Assembly: GCF_027587175.1 (NCBI RefSeq)
Contig: NZ_JAPCID010000003.1
Span: 62,001-126,000 of the forward strand
DNA length: 64,000 nt
Source of the DNA: Solirubrobacter deserti
GTDB lineage: Bacteria; Actinomycetota; Thermoleophilia; Solirubrobacterales; Solirubrobacteraceae
Reading direction: 5' to 3'
The position numbers and the translations under genes were made by a program. This document shows, one piece after another, positions 1 to 8,909 of this stretch. Position 1 is the first letter of the stretch. Every line of letters begins with the position of its first letter. Below the pieces are notes generated by a model that did not search any database, had not been told where the DNA came from, and saw only the letters and a list, made by a program, of their open reading frames with translations.

Positions 1-292
1 CCTCGATCGCCGTGTGCGGCGACTGCCAGCCGTGCTGCTCGAACGTCGGGTTGTACGCGCGCACGCGCGGCTCGCCCGGGGCGCGATCCTTCCCGAACGC
101 CCAGTGCGCCAGCGCGGCGCCGTACAGGTCGACCGGCTCGCGGCCCTTCAGGTCGGCCGCGGGGGCGCGGCGGTAGTACTGGCGGACGAACGCTTCGGCT
201 TCGGCGACCTCCTCCGGGGCCACCCGCTCGCGAACCCGTTCACAGACCGATTCGATGAGCGCCGACTCGACGTCCTGCGCTGGAGTGGACAT
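1..292 (-). CDS. gdh: NAD-specific glutamate dehydrogenase, N-terminal fragment
   Basis: Only the first 97 codons are inside the window; the gene runs off the left edge. The start is the ATG whose complement is at 290-292. The translation has an 'FVRQYYRRAP' stretch, then 'DLYGAALAHWAFG', a 'VRAYNPTFEQHGWQSPHT' stretch and 'AIE' at the cut. This is the conserved beginning of the large (about 1,600-residue) bacterial NAD-glutamate dehydrogenases, which deaminate glutamate to 2-oxoglutarate and ammonia in the cytoplasm. The catalytic part is not visible. Family assignment rests on these N-terminal motifs alone. Confidence 0.75.
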   Translation of the reverse strand, partial: MSTPAQDVESALIESVCERVRERVAPEEVAEAEAFVRQYYRRAPAADLKGREPVDLYGAALAHWAFGKDRAPGEPRVRAYNPTFEQHGWQSPHTAIE

Positions 293-302
293 GTCACGGA
301 CG

Positions 303-704
303 CTACGCCTTTCCGTCGAGCTCAGCCACTTTGAGCCGCAGCGCGCGCAACCGGTCGGCGACCGCCAAGCGCATCGTCAGCTGGTTGCGGTCCAGCGGCT
401 TATTGAGGAAGTCGTCGGCGCCGGCCTCGATCGCGGTCCGGATCTCGTTGTCGCCGCTGAGCGCGGTCAACATGATCACGTAGCAATCAGGCCCGTAGGC
501 GGCGCGCACGTGGCGGCACAGGTCCGGGCCCGCCATGCCCGGCATCATCCAGTCGGTGATGAGCACGTCGGGGACCGCGGCCTTGAAGTGCGCCCACGCG
601 GATTCGCCGTCCTCGGCGGACTCGCACTCGTGGCCCATCCGGTTCAGCACTGCTTCGAGCACGCGGCGCGAAACCGGATCGTCCTCCGCGACAATGATCT
701 TCAC
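303..704 (-). CDS. Single-domain response regulator (receiver only)
   Basis: The protein is 133 residues and consists of a CheY-type receiver domain with no output domain. The acidic pocket is 'AEDDP' near residues 6-10, the phosphoacceptor is D51 in 'LITDWMMPG', the conserved Thr is in 'IMLTAL' near 80 and the Lys in 'LNKPLD' near 102. The gene overlaps the end of... rather, its ATG at 704 overlaps the stop of the upstream hybrid kinase (701) by 4 nt, so the two are translationally coupled. It probably receives phosphate from the Hpt domain of that kinase or signals by protein contact. No target is visible. Confidence 0.9.
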   Translation of the reverse strand: MKIIVAEDDPVSRRVLEAVLNRMGHECESAEDGESAWAHFKAAVPDVLITDWMMPGMAGPDLCRHVRAAYGPDCYVIMLTALSGDNEIRTAIEAGADDFLNKPLDRNQLTMRLAVADRLRALRLKVAELDGKA

Positions 705-3700
705 TGAGTTGACGGTTTACCCAGCGCCGCGCGGGTCAACCGCACCGCGTCCGAGAGACGGCTGAGCGGCGCCTGCACCGCGTCGAGCTCTCCCGCCTTG
801 GCCAGCCGCTCGAGCTCGGCGGCCGCGCCGGACACCGCGACGGCACCGATGTTCGACGCGCTGCCCTTGAGCTGGTGCGCTCCGCGGCGCAGCGACTCGG
901 CGTCCCCGTCCTCGGCGGCGCGCCGGAGCTCGTCCATGCGCGGGTCGATGTCGGACAGGAAGAGGTCGCAGATCTCGGCCACGACGTCCTCCCCGCCGAT
1001 GTCGCGGGCCAGCGAGGCGAGAAAGCCGCGGTCCATCACGGTCGGGTTGGGCGCATCGATCCAGCGCCGGAGCACCTCGTCGAGCGCGTCCGCGTGCAGC
1101 GGCTTGCTCAGGTAGTCGTCCATCCCGGCGGCCAGACAGCGCTCGCGCGCGCCCTCCATCGCGTGCGCGGTCATGGCGATGATCGGCGTGTGGCGCTCCT
1201 CGCCCTCGATCTCGCGGATCTCCGCCGTGGCCGCGTAGCCGTCGAGCACGGGCATCTGGCAGTCCATCAGCACCGCCGCGAACGGCTCGCGCCGGATCGC
1301 CTCCACGGCCTCGGCGCCGTTGTCGACGACCTGCACGCGGAAGCCCCGCCGGCGCAGGACGTTGAGCGCGACGGCCTGGTTGGTCGGGTTGTCCTCGGCG
1401 AGCAGGATCGGCGCGCCGTCGCGGGCCGGCGCCGACGCCGGCGGCTGGGCGGCCGGTGCCTTGGGCGTGGGGGCGCGGCCCACCATCGTGTTCGCGATCG
1501 TGTCGTATAGGCGCGACTCGCGCACGGGCTTGGTGAGCGTCGCGTTGATGCCCGGGCCGCCGCGCGTGCGGCCCGCGGAGCTGAGCAGGATCACGCGCGG
1601 GCCGCCCTCGTCGAGCGCGGCCGCGACGCCGAGCCCGTCCAGGCCGGGCATGTGATGGTCGAGCAGCACGAGGTCGTACGGCTCGCCGGCGGCACGCGCC
1701 TTGCGGATGCAGGCCAGGCCGGCGTGCCCGTCGTCGGCGCTTCCGGCGTTCATCCGCCACGAGTTCAGCCGGCGCTCGAGGATCTCGCGGTTGGTCGCGT
1801 TGTCGTCGACGATCAGGACCTTCAGCCCGGCCAGCTCGCGCGCCGGTGTCCGCTCGCGCGTCTGCGCCGTGGCCATGCGGACGGTGAACCAGAACGTGCT
1901 CCCCTGGCCCGGGACGGACTCGGCGCCGATCCGGCCGCCCATCATCTCCACCAGCTGGCGCGAGATCGCGAGGCCCAGTCCGGTGCCGCCGTACCGGCGC
2001 GTAGTCGAGGCGTCGGCCTGGCTGAAGGAGTCGAAGAGCCCGTCGAGCTTGGCCGGGTCGATGCCGATGCCGGTGTCGCGCACCGCGACCCGCAACCCGC
2101 CGGTCTCGGCCGTCACGGTCACGACGACCTCGCCCTCGTGCGTGAACTTGAGCGCGTTGCCGACGAGGTTGGTGAGGACCTGACGCAGCCGGACCTCGTC
2201 GCCGGTCACCGTCCGCGGGACGTCCTCCGAGATCTGCGCAACGAGCTCGACGTCGTCGCGGGCGCGTCCCGCGAGGAGGTCGCAGACGTCGGCGACGGCC
2301 TCGCGGATGTCGAAGTCCACCGGGTCCAGGTCGAGCTTGCCGGCCTCGATCTTGGAGAAGTCGAGGATGTCGTTGATGATCGACAGCAGCGCGCCGCCCG
2401 AGCTCTTGACGGTCTCGGCGAACGAGCGCTGCTCGTCGTCGAGCGGCGTGTCCAGCAGCAGGTCGGCCATGCCGAGGACGCCGTTCATCGGGGTGCGGAT
2501 CTCGTGGCTGACGTTGGCCACGAACTCCGACTTCAGGCGCGCCGCCTCCAGTGCCTCGTCGCGCGCCACCACGAGCTCGGCCTCCGCCCGCCGGCGCTGC
2601 ATGAACTGGCCGAGATAGACGGCGATCGAGGTCATCGTGGACTCGACATCGCCGTCGCGCGGGTGCACCGCGTCGTCGAAGAACTCGAGCACGCCGAGGC
2701 ACGTGCCGTCGCTGATGACCGGAACGGCGAGGCCCCCGCGGAGCCCGAGCGCCCGCGCGTGCGCGAAGCGCTCGTCCTGCTGCGCGTCCACGATCCAGGC
2801 CGGCTCTCGCGCCGCCCACGCCTGCCCCGCGAGCCCTTCACCGCGTCTGAGCGAAAGATCGCCGGCTCGGGCCCGGATCTCCTCGGCCGTCTCGGCATTC
2901 GACGACCAATGCGCCGCCAGCCGGAGCTCGCCGCCGTCCACGAGCCAGACCGCGCCGACCTTCCAGCGCAGCGCCGTGCAGACGAGCTCGGCGAGCCGCG
3001 GAGCCGCCTCGCCGAAGTTGCCGGCACCGGCCAGCACGCGTGTGGCGGCGTGCTCGGCATCGGTGCGGCGCTGCTTTCGGACCCGATCGGATACGTCGCG
3101 GAAGACCGACGCCACACCGACGACCCGGTCGCGACGGCGCAGCCCGCTCAATGTGTACGACAGGACCCGCTCGACGCCGTCGCCACCTTGCACGACCTCA
3201 CCCTCCACGTAGCGGGTCTTGCCGTCCCGCAGCGTCGCGAGCGGGAGTGAGCTGGAACCCTCCGCGACCGAGTGTCCGCGCAGATCGTCGGCGCCGAGCA
3301 ACTCGTGCGCCGCCGGGTTGGCGTACGTGATGATCCCGTCGGCGTCGGTGGTGATGATGCCGTCACCGACCGAACGCAGGATGCCTTCGTGCTGGCGCGC
3401 CTGCAGCGCCAGCTTCAGACGCGCGCGACGCAGCGCGAAGCCCGCCCCGGCGAACAGCGCCACGACCAACGCCCCGAGGATGAGCGCCAGCCGCAACAGC
3501 CAGTCCTCGTCCGCGTGCCGGCGCGCCTCGATCGCCGCGACGGTCCGGTCACGTTCGCGCAGCAGCCGGCCGAACACGACGTCGTCGCGCGGCGTCGCCC
3601 GCAGCAACACCACCTGGCGGCAGAGCGTGTTGGCGGCGCTGCGCACGCCGTCGTCCCCGCGCGCACGCAGCCGATCGCACGCGTCCAGGGCGGCGGCCAG

Positions 3701-3934
3701 CGGCGTGTCCACATCCGCGTCGGGGAAACCGGCCGCCCGTCGCTCGGCGGCGAGCCGGCCGAGCGAAGCCTCGTTGCGGATCGTCGCCACATACTCGCGC
3801 CATTGCGACGTGTGCTCGAGCGTGTTCCGCGACAGCTGGTGGTTGGCGAACACCGCGGCGATGGCGGCGAGCACCGCCACCGCGAGCAGGATGCTGGCCC
3901 CCGGCGCGCGGACTGGCGACCGCCGTGACGTCAC
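701..3934 (-). CDS. Hybrid sensor histidine kinase with PAS, GAF, two receivers and Hpt
   Basis: This 1,077-residue protein is a complete BarA-like phosphorelay on one chain. It has an N-terminal membrane segment (about 13-31) and a second near 145-167, bracketing an extracytoplasmic or periplasm-like region. These are followed by a PAS domain (about 180-290), a GAF domain (about 305-450), HisKA with '[12 protein letters not shown]' (phospho-His H477), HATPase with 'DTGIGI' and 'GTGLGLAI', receiver 1 ('LLDHHMPG'), receiver 2 ('LMDCQMPV') and a C-terminal Hpt ('[13 protein letters not shown]'). The downstream receiver protein overlaps it by 4 nt. The signal sensed is not evident. The start ATG at 3934 gives a basic N-terminus before the first membrane helix. 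Confidence 0.92.
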   Translation of the reverse strand: MTSRRSPVRAPGASILLAVAVLAAIAAVFANHQLSRNTLEHTSQWREYVATIRNEASLGRLAAERRAAGFPDADVDTPLAAALDACDRLRARGDDGVRSAANTLCRQVVLLRATPRDDVVFGRLLRERDRTVAAIEARRHADEDWLLRLALILGALVVALFAGAGFALRRARLKLALQARQHEGILRSVGDGIITTDADGIITYANPAAHELLGADDLRGHSVAEGSSSLPLATLRDGKTRYVEGEVVQGGDGVERVLSYTLSGLRRRDRVVGVASVFRDVSDRVRKQRRTDAEHAATRVLAGAGNFGEAAPRLAELVCTALRWKVGAVWLVDGGELRLAAHWSSNAETAEEIRARAGDLSLRRGEGLAGQAWAAREPAWIVDAQQDERFAHARALGLRGGLAVPVISDGTCLGVLEFFDDAVHPRDGDVESTMTSIAVYLGQFMQRRRAEAELVVARDEALEAARLKSEFVANVSHEIRTPMNGVLGMADLLLDTPLDDEQRSFAETVKSSGGALLSIINDILDFSKIEAGKLDLDPVDFDIREAVADVCDLLAGRARDDVELVAQISEDVPRTVTGDEVRLRQVLTNLVGNALKFTHEGEVVVTVTAETGGLRVAVRDTGIGIDPAKLDGLFDSFSQADASTTRRYGGTGLGLAISRQLVEMMGGRIGAESVPGQGSTFWFTVRMATAQTRERTPARELAGLKVLIVDDNATNREILERRLNSWRMNAGSADDGHAGLACIRKARAAGEPYDLVLLDHHMPGLDGLGVAAALDEGGPRVILLSSAGRTRGGPGINATLTKPVRESRLYDTIANTMVGRAPTPKAPAAQPPASAPARDGAPILLAEDNPTNQAVALNVLRRRGFRVQVVDNGAEAVEAIRREPFAAVLMDCQMPVLDGYAATAEIREIEGEERHTPIIAMTAHAMEGARERCLAAGMDDYLSKPLHADALDEVLRRWIDAPNPTVMDRGFLASLARDIGGEDVVAEICDLFLSDIDPRMDELRRAAEDGDAESLRRGAHQLKGSASNIGAVAVSGAAAELERLAKAGELDAVQAPLSRLSDAVRLTRAALGKPSTQ

Positions 3935-3976
3935 CCGAGGAGGTGTTTCCTCCGCCCGGTGGAGATAAACGGAGGA

Positions 3977-4876
3977 CTACCGGACCAAAGTTGACGCCTC
4001 GCGCGGAAAACTCACGCCGGTGAGGCGTTCGGACTCGGCCCACAGCCGCGCGGCTGCCTCGGCGTCCTGCGCGGCGGCGCTGCGCCCGACGACGGTCGGG
4101 TACCCGCGCATCTCCCCACGCCCGTCCGGCCCGATGTAGGTGTCCCCGGGGATGTCCTGCGTGGCGGCGAACAGCGTCGGCAGCGCGCCCATGTCCCCGC
4201 TCTGCGCCCACAGCCGGTTACCGATGGTGTGCACCAGCAGGTGCTCGATCGGGTTACCGGAGTTGCGCTGCAGGTTCGTCGCCGCCCATCCCGGGTGCGC
4301 GCCGACCGCTCTGACCGACGAGCCGGCCGCCTCCAGCTCGCGCTGCAGCTCGGACATGAACAGCAGGTTCGACAGCTTGGCCTGCCCGTAGGCGCGGTGG
4401 CGCTGGTAGCCCTGCTCCCAGTTGAGATCGTCGAAGCGCATCTTGCCGAAGCGGTGCGCGCCGGAGGCCACGACCACCACCCGGTCGGTGATGCGCGGCA
4501 GCAGCAGGTTCGTGAGAGCGAAGTGCCCGAGATGGTTGGTGCCGAACTGCATCTCGAACCCGTCGGCCGTGCGCGCCAGCGGGATGTTCATCACGCCCGC
4601 GTTGTTGACCAGCACGGCGACGTCCTCGTCCACGGCCTGCGCGAACGCGCGCACCGAGCTCAGGTCGGCGAGGTCCAGCGCGCGTACCTCCGTCTCACCC
4701 GGCATGCCACGCGCCGCCTCCTCACCCTTGGCGGTGTTGCGGACCGCGAGGATCACGCGCGCGCCCTTGCGCACCACCTCGCGCGCGGCGGCGAGACCGA
4801 TGCCGCTGTTGGCGCCGGTGATGACGTAGGTGCGGCCGGTCTGATCGGGGATGTCGGTGGCGGTCCAGGGGCTCAT
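3977..4876 (-). CDS. Short-chain dehydrogenase/reductase (retinol dehydrogenase-like)
   Basis: The protein is 299 residues, counted from the ATG at 4876; an upstream in-frame start at 4921 would run into the regulatory palindrome. The NAD(P)-binding motif 'TGANSGIG' lies at about residues 20-27, 'NNAG' follows near 85, and the active-site Tyr/Lys pair is in 'YGQAKLS'. This is the extended SDR type that includes light-dependent protochlorophyllide reductase-like and retinol dehydrogenase-like oxidoreductases. The substrate cannot be told from sequence. It is divergent from a TetR regulator with a shared 60-bp control region, so it is likely the regulator's target. Confidence 0.85.
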   Translation of the reverse strand: MSPWTATDIPDQTGRTYVITGANSGIGLAAAREVVRKGARVILAVRNTAKGEEAARGMPGETEVRALDLADLSSVRAFAQAVDEDVAVLVNNAGVMNIPLARTADGFEMQFGTNHLGHFALTNLLLPRITDRVVVVASGAHRFGKMRFDDLNWEQGYQRHRAYGQAKLSNLLFMSELQRELEAAGSSVRAVGAHPGWAATNLQRNSGNPIEHLLVHTIGNRLWAQSGDMGALPTLFAATQDIPGDTYIGPDGRGEMRGYPTVVGRSAAAQDAEAAARLWAESERLTGVSFPREASTLVR

Positions 4877-4894
4877 GCGCTCTAAAGTAGACGA

Positions 4895-4911
4895 TGACAA
4901 CAATGATGTCA
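4895..4911. promoter_or_regulatory. Candidate TetR operator between SDR and tetR
   Basis: A 17-bp near-palindrome, TGACAACAATGATGTCA, has one mismatched pair around a central base. It sits in the 61-bp gap between the SDR start (4876) and the TetR start (4938). Its position and symmetry are what is expected for an autoregulatory TetR site controlling both genes. Binding is inferred. Confidence 0.5.
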
Positions 4912-4937
4912 ATGGCAACATCCTAAGCTGTCCGTAA

Positions 4938-5465
4938 GTGCCTCCGGTCCGGACCTACCACCACGGGAACCTGCGCGCGGCGCTGCTCGAGAGCGCCGAG
5001 CAGACGCTTGCCGAGGGCGGCGAGATCTCGCTGCGCGAGCTCGCGCGCAAGGTGGGCGTCAGCCACGCCGCGCCCCGCCGCCACTTCTTCGACAAGCAGG
5101 AGCTGCTCGACGAGCTCGCGCTCGACGGCTTCCGGCGCCTGGGCGCGCAGCTCGCCGAGGCGCTCGCGGGCGAGGACCCGCTGGCCGCATGGGCGCGGAC
5201 CTATGTCCGCTTCGCCACCGAGCACGCCGCGCTGCTGGAGCTGATGTTCGCGGGCAAGCACCGCTCGCGCGAGCTCATGGCCGCCTCCCACCGCTGCTTC
5301 TCGCCCGCGTTCGCGCTGTTCGAGTCCGAGCGCACGGGCGTGGTCGCCTTCGCGACGCTGCACGGCCTGGCCGGGCTGATCAACAGCGGCATGCTCGCGG
5401 CCGAGCGCTTGGACGAGCACGTGTCCGACGCCATCGAGCAGATCCGTCGGGGGCTCGTGGTGTGA
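4938..5465 (+). CDS. TetR/AcrR family transcriptional regulator
   Basis: The protein is 175 residues from a GTG start. The N-terminal helix-turn-helix is typical ('ISLRELARKVGVSHAAPRRHFFDKQ' region, about residues 32-56) and the C-terminal half resembles the WHG-type ligand domain ('WARTYVRFATEHAALLELMF'). It is divergent from the SDR gene, and a palindrome lies between them. It probably represses itself and the SDR and is released by a small hydrophobic molecule. The effector is unknown. Confidence 0.88.
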   Translation: MPPVRTYHHGNLRAALLESAEQTLAEGGEISLRELARKVGVSHAAPRRHFFDKQELLDELALDGFRRLGAQLAEALAGEDPLAAWARTYVRFATEHAALLELMFAGKHRSRELMAASHRCFSPAFALFESERTGVVAFATLHGLAGLINSGMLAAERLDEHVSDAIEQIRRGLVV

Positions 5466-5472
5466 TGGCGAG

Positions 5473-6414
5473 ATGGAGCGAGATCTTGCGAGCGTCGAGC
5501 TGTGGGAGCGTTCGCTGGAGCGCTCGCGCCGCCGCCGGGCGCAGAGCAAGCACCGTGTGACGGGCGTGCAGGTGTCGGCCGCGCTGCTCGCGGCGACGGT
5601 CGCGGTGCCGTCGGCCCCCGCCGCGGCGCAGGAGCTCGAGCGCGGCAACACCGGCGACGACGTGCGCGCCGTCCAGCGCGCGCTGGGCATCGTGGCCGAC
5701 GGCGTCTTCGGCCCGGTCACACGCCGCGCGGTGCGGGACTTCCAGGCCCGCAGCGGGCTCGTCGTGGACGGCATCGTCGGCCCGGCCACCAAGCGCGCGC
5801 TCGGGCTCGCGGGCGCGCCTGCGCCCGCGTCCCCGCGCGGGTCGTCGAACGCGGCGACGGTCATGGCCATCCAGCGCGCGCTCGGCATCTCCGCCGACGG
5901 CGTGTACGGGCCGATCACGCGCCAGGCCGTGCGGGACTTCCAGCGCAGCCGCGGGCTCCTCGTGGACGGCATCGCCGGTCCGGCGACGCTCGGCGCGCTC
6001 GGCGTGTCCGGCAACACCCAGGGTTCCTCCGGCTCCGGTTCCGTCTCTGCCCCTTCCGGCTCCGGCATGTCGGCGGTCGGCGCCGCGCAGTCCAAGCTCG
6101 GTGCGCCCTACGAGCTCGGCGGCGAGGGTCCGGCCTGGGACTGCTCGGGCCTGACGCAGTGGGCGATGGCCCAGGCCGGCGTCACGATCCCGCGCACGAG
6201 CTTCGACCAGTTCAACGTCGGCACGCCCGTCGCGCGCGAGAACATCCAGGCCGGCGACCTCGTGTTCTTCGACGCCAACGGCCCGGGCGCGTCGCACGTC
6301 GGCATCGCCACCAGCGCGACGACCGTGATCTCCGCCACCACGCACGGCGTGCGCGAGCACCCGATCGGCGGCGACTACTGGGGCAGGCACTTCCACGGCG
6401 CCCGCCGCTTCTGA
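5473..6414 (+). CDS. Secreted NlpC/P60 endopeptidase with two peptidoglycan-binding domains
   Basis: The protein is 313 residues. A basic N-terminus (RSRRRRAQSKHR) precedes a hydrophobic segment ending 'APAAAQE' near residue 55, consistent with a Sec signal with a long n-region. Two PG_binding_1 repeats follow (about 57-110 and 128-180; both contain 'VQRALGI..DGVFGP/DGVYGP' and 'AVRDFQ'), then a Ser/Gly-rich linker. The NlpC/P60 domain has Cys224 in 'WDCSGL' and His275 in 'ASHVGIA'. Enzymes of this kind cut peptide cross-links in the cell wall. It starts 8 nt after tetR but is probably not functionally linked to it. Confidence 0.92.
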   Translation: MERDLASVELWERSLERSRRRRAQSKHRVTGVQVSAALLAATVAVPSAPAAAQELERGNTGDDVRAVQRALGIVADGVFGPVTRRAVRDFQARSGLVVDGIVGPATKRALGLAGAPAPASPRGSSNAATVMAIQRALGISADGVYGPITRQAVRDFQRSRGLLVDGIAGPATLGALGVSGNTQGSSGSGSVSAPSGSGMSAVGAAQSKLGAPYELGGEGPAWDCSGLTQWAMAQAGVTIPRTSFDQFNVGTPVARENIQAGDLVFFDANGPGASHVGIATSATTVISATTHGVREHPIGGDYWGRHFHGARRF

Positions 6415-6509
6415 CTTGCGCACGGTCTGCGCCGATTCTGCACCGACTCTGTGACGACTCACGCGCCCCGACGCTGATCCGTCCGGCCGACCGCTAGGTT
6501 CAGCGAGCC

Positions 6510-8654
6510 ATGGAGGATGCGCCCGGCACCCCGTTCGAGGATGAGATCGTCATCCGCCGCATCCGCTTCTCCAGCGAGGACACGGGCTTCGCGGTCATAG
6601 ACGCCGACCGCGGCGGCGACGAGCTCGTGCTGGTCGGCCCGCTGGCGCACCTGGAGGAGCGCGAGCACGTGCGCATCAGCGGCGTCTGGCACGAGGATCG
6701 CCGCTACGGCCCGCAGGTCAAGGTATCCATGGCCGAGTCGGTGCCGCCGTCGGGCGACGAGGCGCTGCTCGCCTACCTCAAACGCGTCCGCCACGTCGGC
6801 GGCGTGCGCGCCGCGCGGCTGCTCGAGCGCTACGGCGAACGCGTGCTGGAGATCGTCGATGAGGACCCCGGCCTCGCCTTCCGCCGCGCCGGCCTCTCCC
6901 ACGCCCGCTCCAAGGAGGCCGCGAAGTCCTGGCAGGCGCTGCGCTCCACCCGCGCCCTGCACCTGCTGCTCGCCCCGCACGGCCTCGCCTGGCTCGTCCC
7001 GCGCATCGCCGCCGAGTACGGCGAGCGCGCGCACGACACGGTTCGCAAGCGCCCGTACGAGCTCACCAACGTGTTCGGCGTCGGCTTCCAGATCGCCGAC
7101 ACGATCGCCCGCGCGGCCGGGGTCCCGCGCGACTCGCCCGGCCGCCGCCGCGCCGCGGTCGTCCACGTCCTGATCGAGGCCGAGCGCGACGGTTCGACGT
7201 GCCTCCCCGTGCCGGAGCTCACGGCCAAGGCCGGCACGCTGCTCAACGGCCCGCCGCCCGACGCCCAGCTGCTGCACGACATGGTCGAGCACGAAGACCT
7301 CGTGCTGGAGGCCGACCCGCCCGCACGCACGCCCGCGCCCGCGCCGGACTCGCCGGCCCTGTGGGCGTATCGGCCCGTCACCGCCCGGCTCGAGGCCGAG
7401 CTCGCCGCGCTCGTCAACGGGCTGGCGAACGCGCAGCCGACCCTCGAGCCGGCCGTCGTCGCCACCGACGACCTCGTGCCCGCGCCCGAGCAGGCCGGCG
7501 CGGTGACGGCCGCGTTCACGTCGCGGCTGTCGATCGTCACCGGCGGTCCCGGCACCGGCAAGACCGCGACGATCCGGCTCATCTGCGCGGCGGCCAAGGC
7601 GCAGAAGGCGTCGATCGCGCTCGTCGCGCCCACCGGCCGCGCGGCACGGCGCATGGCCGAGTCCACGGACATGGAGGCGTCGACGATCCACTCCGCGCTC
7701 GGCTGGATTCCCGGCCAGGGCCCGACGCGCGACGAGATCGAGGCCGACCTGCTGGTCGTGGACGAGACGTCGATGGCGAACCTCGAGCTGCTCGTCACGT
7801 TGCTGCGGGCGGTCGGGGATCAGATGCACGTCGTGCTCGTCGGCGACGCCGACCAGCTCGCCCCGGTCGGCGCGGGCAAGCCGTTCGCGGAGCTGGTGGC
7901 GACCAAGGCGGTGCCGGTCGCCGAGCTCACGCACATCTTCCGGCAGGCGGCGGGGTCGATGATCGTGCGCGGCGCGCACGCCGTGCGCCAGGGCCAGCCG
8001 CCCGACTTCACGCCTCACGAGGGGTTGCAGCGCGACCTGTTCCTGATCGAGCGCAGCGATCCCGCGGCGGCGCTGGACGAGATCGAGTCGCTCGTGAGCG
8101 CGCGGCTGCCCAAGCACTACGGCGTGGACCCGCTGACCGACGTGCAGGTGTTCGCGCCCGTCTATCGCGGCGCGCTCGGGATCGAAGCGATCAACCAGCG
8201 CCTGCGCCAAGCGCTCAACGCCGGCGGGCGCCCGGTGATGGGCGGGCGGCTGCGGATCGGCGACAAGCTGATGCTCTCCGGGCGCAACCTGCACGAGCTG
8301 GGCCTCATGAACGGGACGATCCTGCGCCTGCTCGACCACCAGGACGAGAAGCTCGTCGTGAGCGCGGACGGCGTCGTCGTCGAGCTGCCCGACGAGGAGG
8401 CGCCGCGCCTGCAGCTCGCGTACGCGTGCTCGATCCACAAGGGGCAGGGGATCGAGCTGCCGGTGGCGATCGTCGTCGCGCACCCCGCCGCCGGTCCGTA
8501 CTTCCTGCGCCGCGAGATGCTCTACACGGCGATGACCCGCGCGCGAAAGGCGACGCTGGTCGTCGGCACGCGCGCCGTCGTGACGCGCGCGGCGGCCACG
8601 CCGGACACGTCGCGTCGGTATTCGCGCCTGGCGGTTAGGCTTGCCGAGGATTGA
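6510..8654 (+). CDS. recD2: RecD2-type ATP-dependent DNA helicase
   Basis: The protein is 714 residues, close to the family length. An OB-like N-terminal domain (about 10-75) and a tandem HhH region ('VRHVGGVRAARLLERYG', then 'NVFGVGFQIADTIA') precede the motor. Walker A 'GGPGTGKT' is at about 345-352, the DExx box is D418/E419 in 'VVDETSM', and the UvrD-C-like end contains 'CSIHKGQGIELP'. RecD2 is a 5'-3' superfamily 1B helicase that works outside RecBCD in repair and replication-fork processing. Its stop overlaps the TTG of the next gene. Confidence 0.9.
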   Translation: MEDAPGTPFEDEIVIRRIRFSSEDTGFAVIDADRGGDELVLVGPLAHLEEREHVRISGVWHEDRRYGPQVKVSMAESVPPSGDEALLAYLKRVRHVGGVRAARLLERYGERVLEIVDEDPGLAFRRAGLSHARSKEAAKSWQALRSTRALHLLLAPHGLAWLVPRIAAEYGERAHDTVRKRPYELTNVFGVGFQIADTIARAAGVPRDSPGRRRAAVVHVLIEAERDGSTCLPVPELTAKAGTLLNGPPPDAQLLHDMVEHEDLVLEADPPARTPAPAPDSPALWAYRPVTARLEAELAALVNGLANAQPTLEPAVVATDDLVPAPEQAGAVTAAFTSRLSIVTGGPGTGKTATIRLICAAAKAQKASIALVAPTGRAARRMAESTDMEASTIHSALGWIPGQGPTRDEIEADLLVVDETSMANLELLVTLLRAVGDQMHVVLVGDADQLAPVGAGKPFAELVATKAVPVAELTHIFRQAAGSMIVRGAHAVRQGQPPDFTPHEGLQRDLFLIERSDPAAALDEIESLVSARLPKHYGVDPLTDVQVFAPVYRGALGIEAINQRLRQALNAGGRPVMGGRLRIGDKLMLSGRNLHELGLMNGTILRLLDHQDEKLVVSADGVVVELPDEEAPRLQLAYACSIHKGQGIELPVAIVVAHPAAGPYFLRREMLYTAMTRARKATLVVGTRAVVTRAAATPDTSRRYSRLAVRLAED

Positions 8655-8896
8655 CGGTTCGGGTCCGTCTCGGCGCTGGGCTCGCGCGCCTCTCGGTCGC
8701 GCCGCTCAAGTCTGTCCAGCTCGCTGAGGGCGCCACCGTGCGCGACCTCTTCGCCCGGCTCGCGGAGGACGAGCCGGACCTCGCGCCCGCGCTGCGATCG
8801 GTGCTCCCGGTCGTCGCAGGCGCGCACGTGACCCGCGACCATCACCTGGTCTCAGGTGAAGAGGTCGCCCTGCTGCTGCCCGTCTCGGGCGGCTGA
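8651..8896 (+). CDS. MoaD/ThiS-like ubiquitin-fold sulfur carrier
   Basis: The protein is 81 residues and starts at a TTG overlapping the recD2 stop (TTGA). It has the beta-grasp pattern of MoaD ('VQLAEGATVRDLFARLAEDEP', then 'VSGEEVALLLPVSGG') and the essential C-terminal Gly-Gly used for thiocarboxylation. Such carriers supply sulfur for molybdopterin or other cofactors. No moaE, thiF or other partner is nearby, so the pathway is open. It lies between a helicase and an amidase and could be co-transcribed with both. Confidence 0.8.
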   Translation: MTVRVRLGAGLARLSVAPLKSVQLAEGATVRDLFARLAEDEPDLAPALRSVLPVVAGAHVTRDHHLVSGEEVALLLPVSGG

Positions 8897-8909
8897 ACAA
8901 GGAGTGGAT

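Noticed and set aside
1652-3250. Long plus-strand frame opposite the hybrid kinase
   Set aside because: It is antisense to HisKA, HATPase and receiver domains and has no domain pattern of its own.
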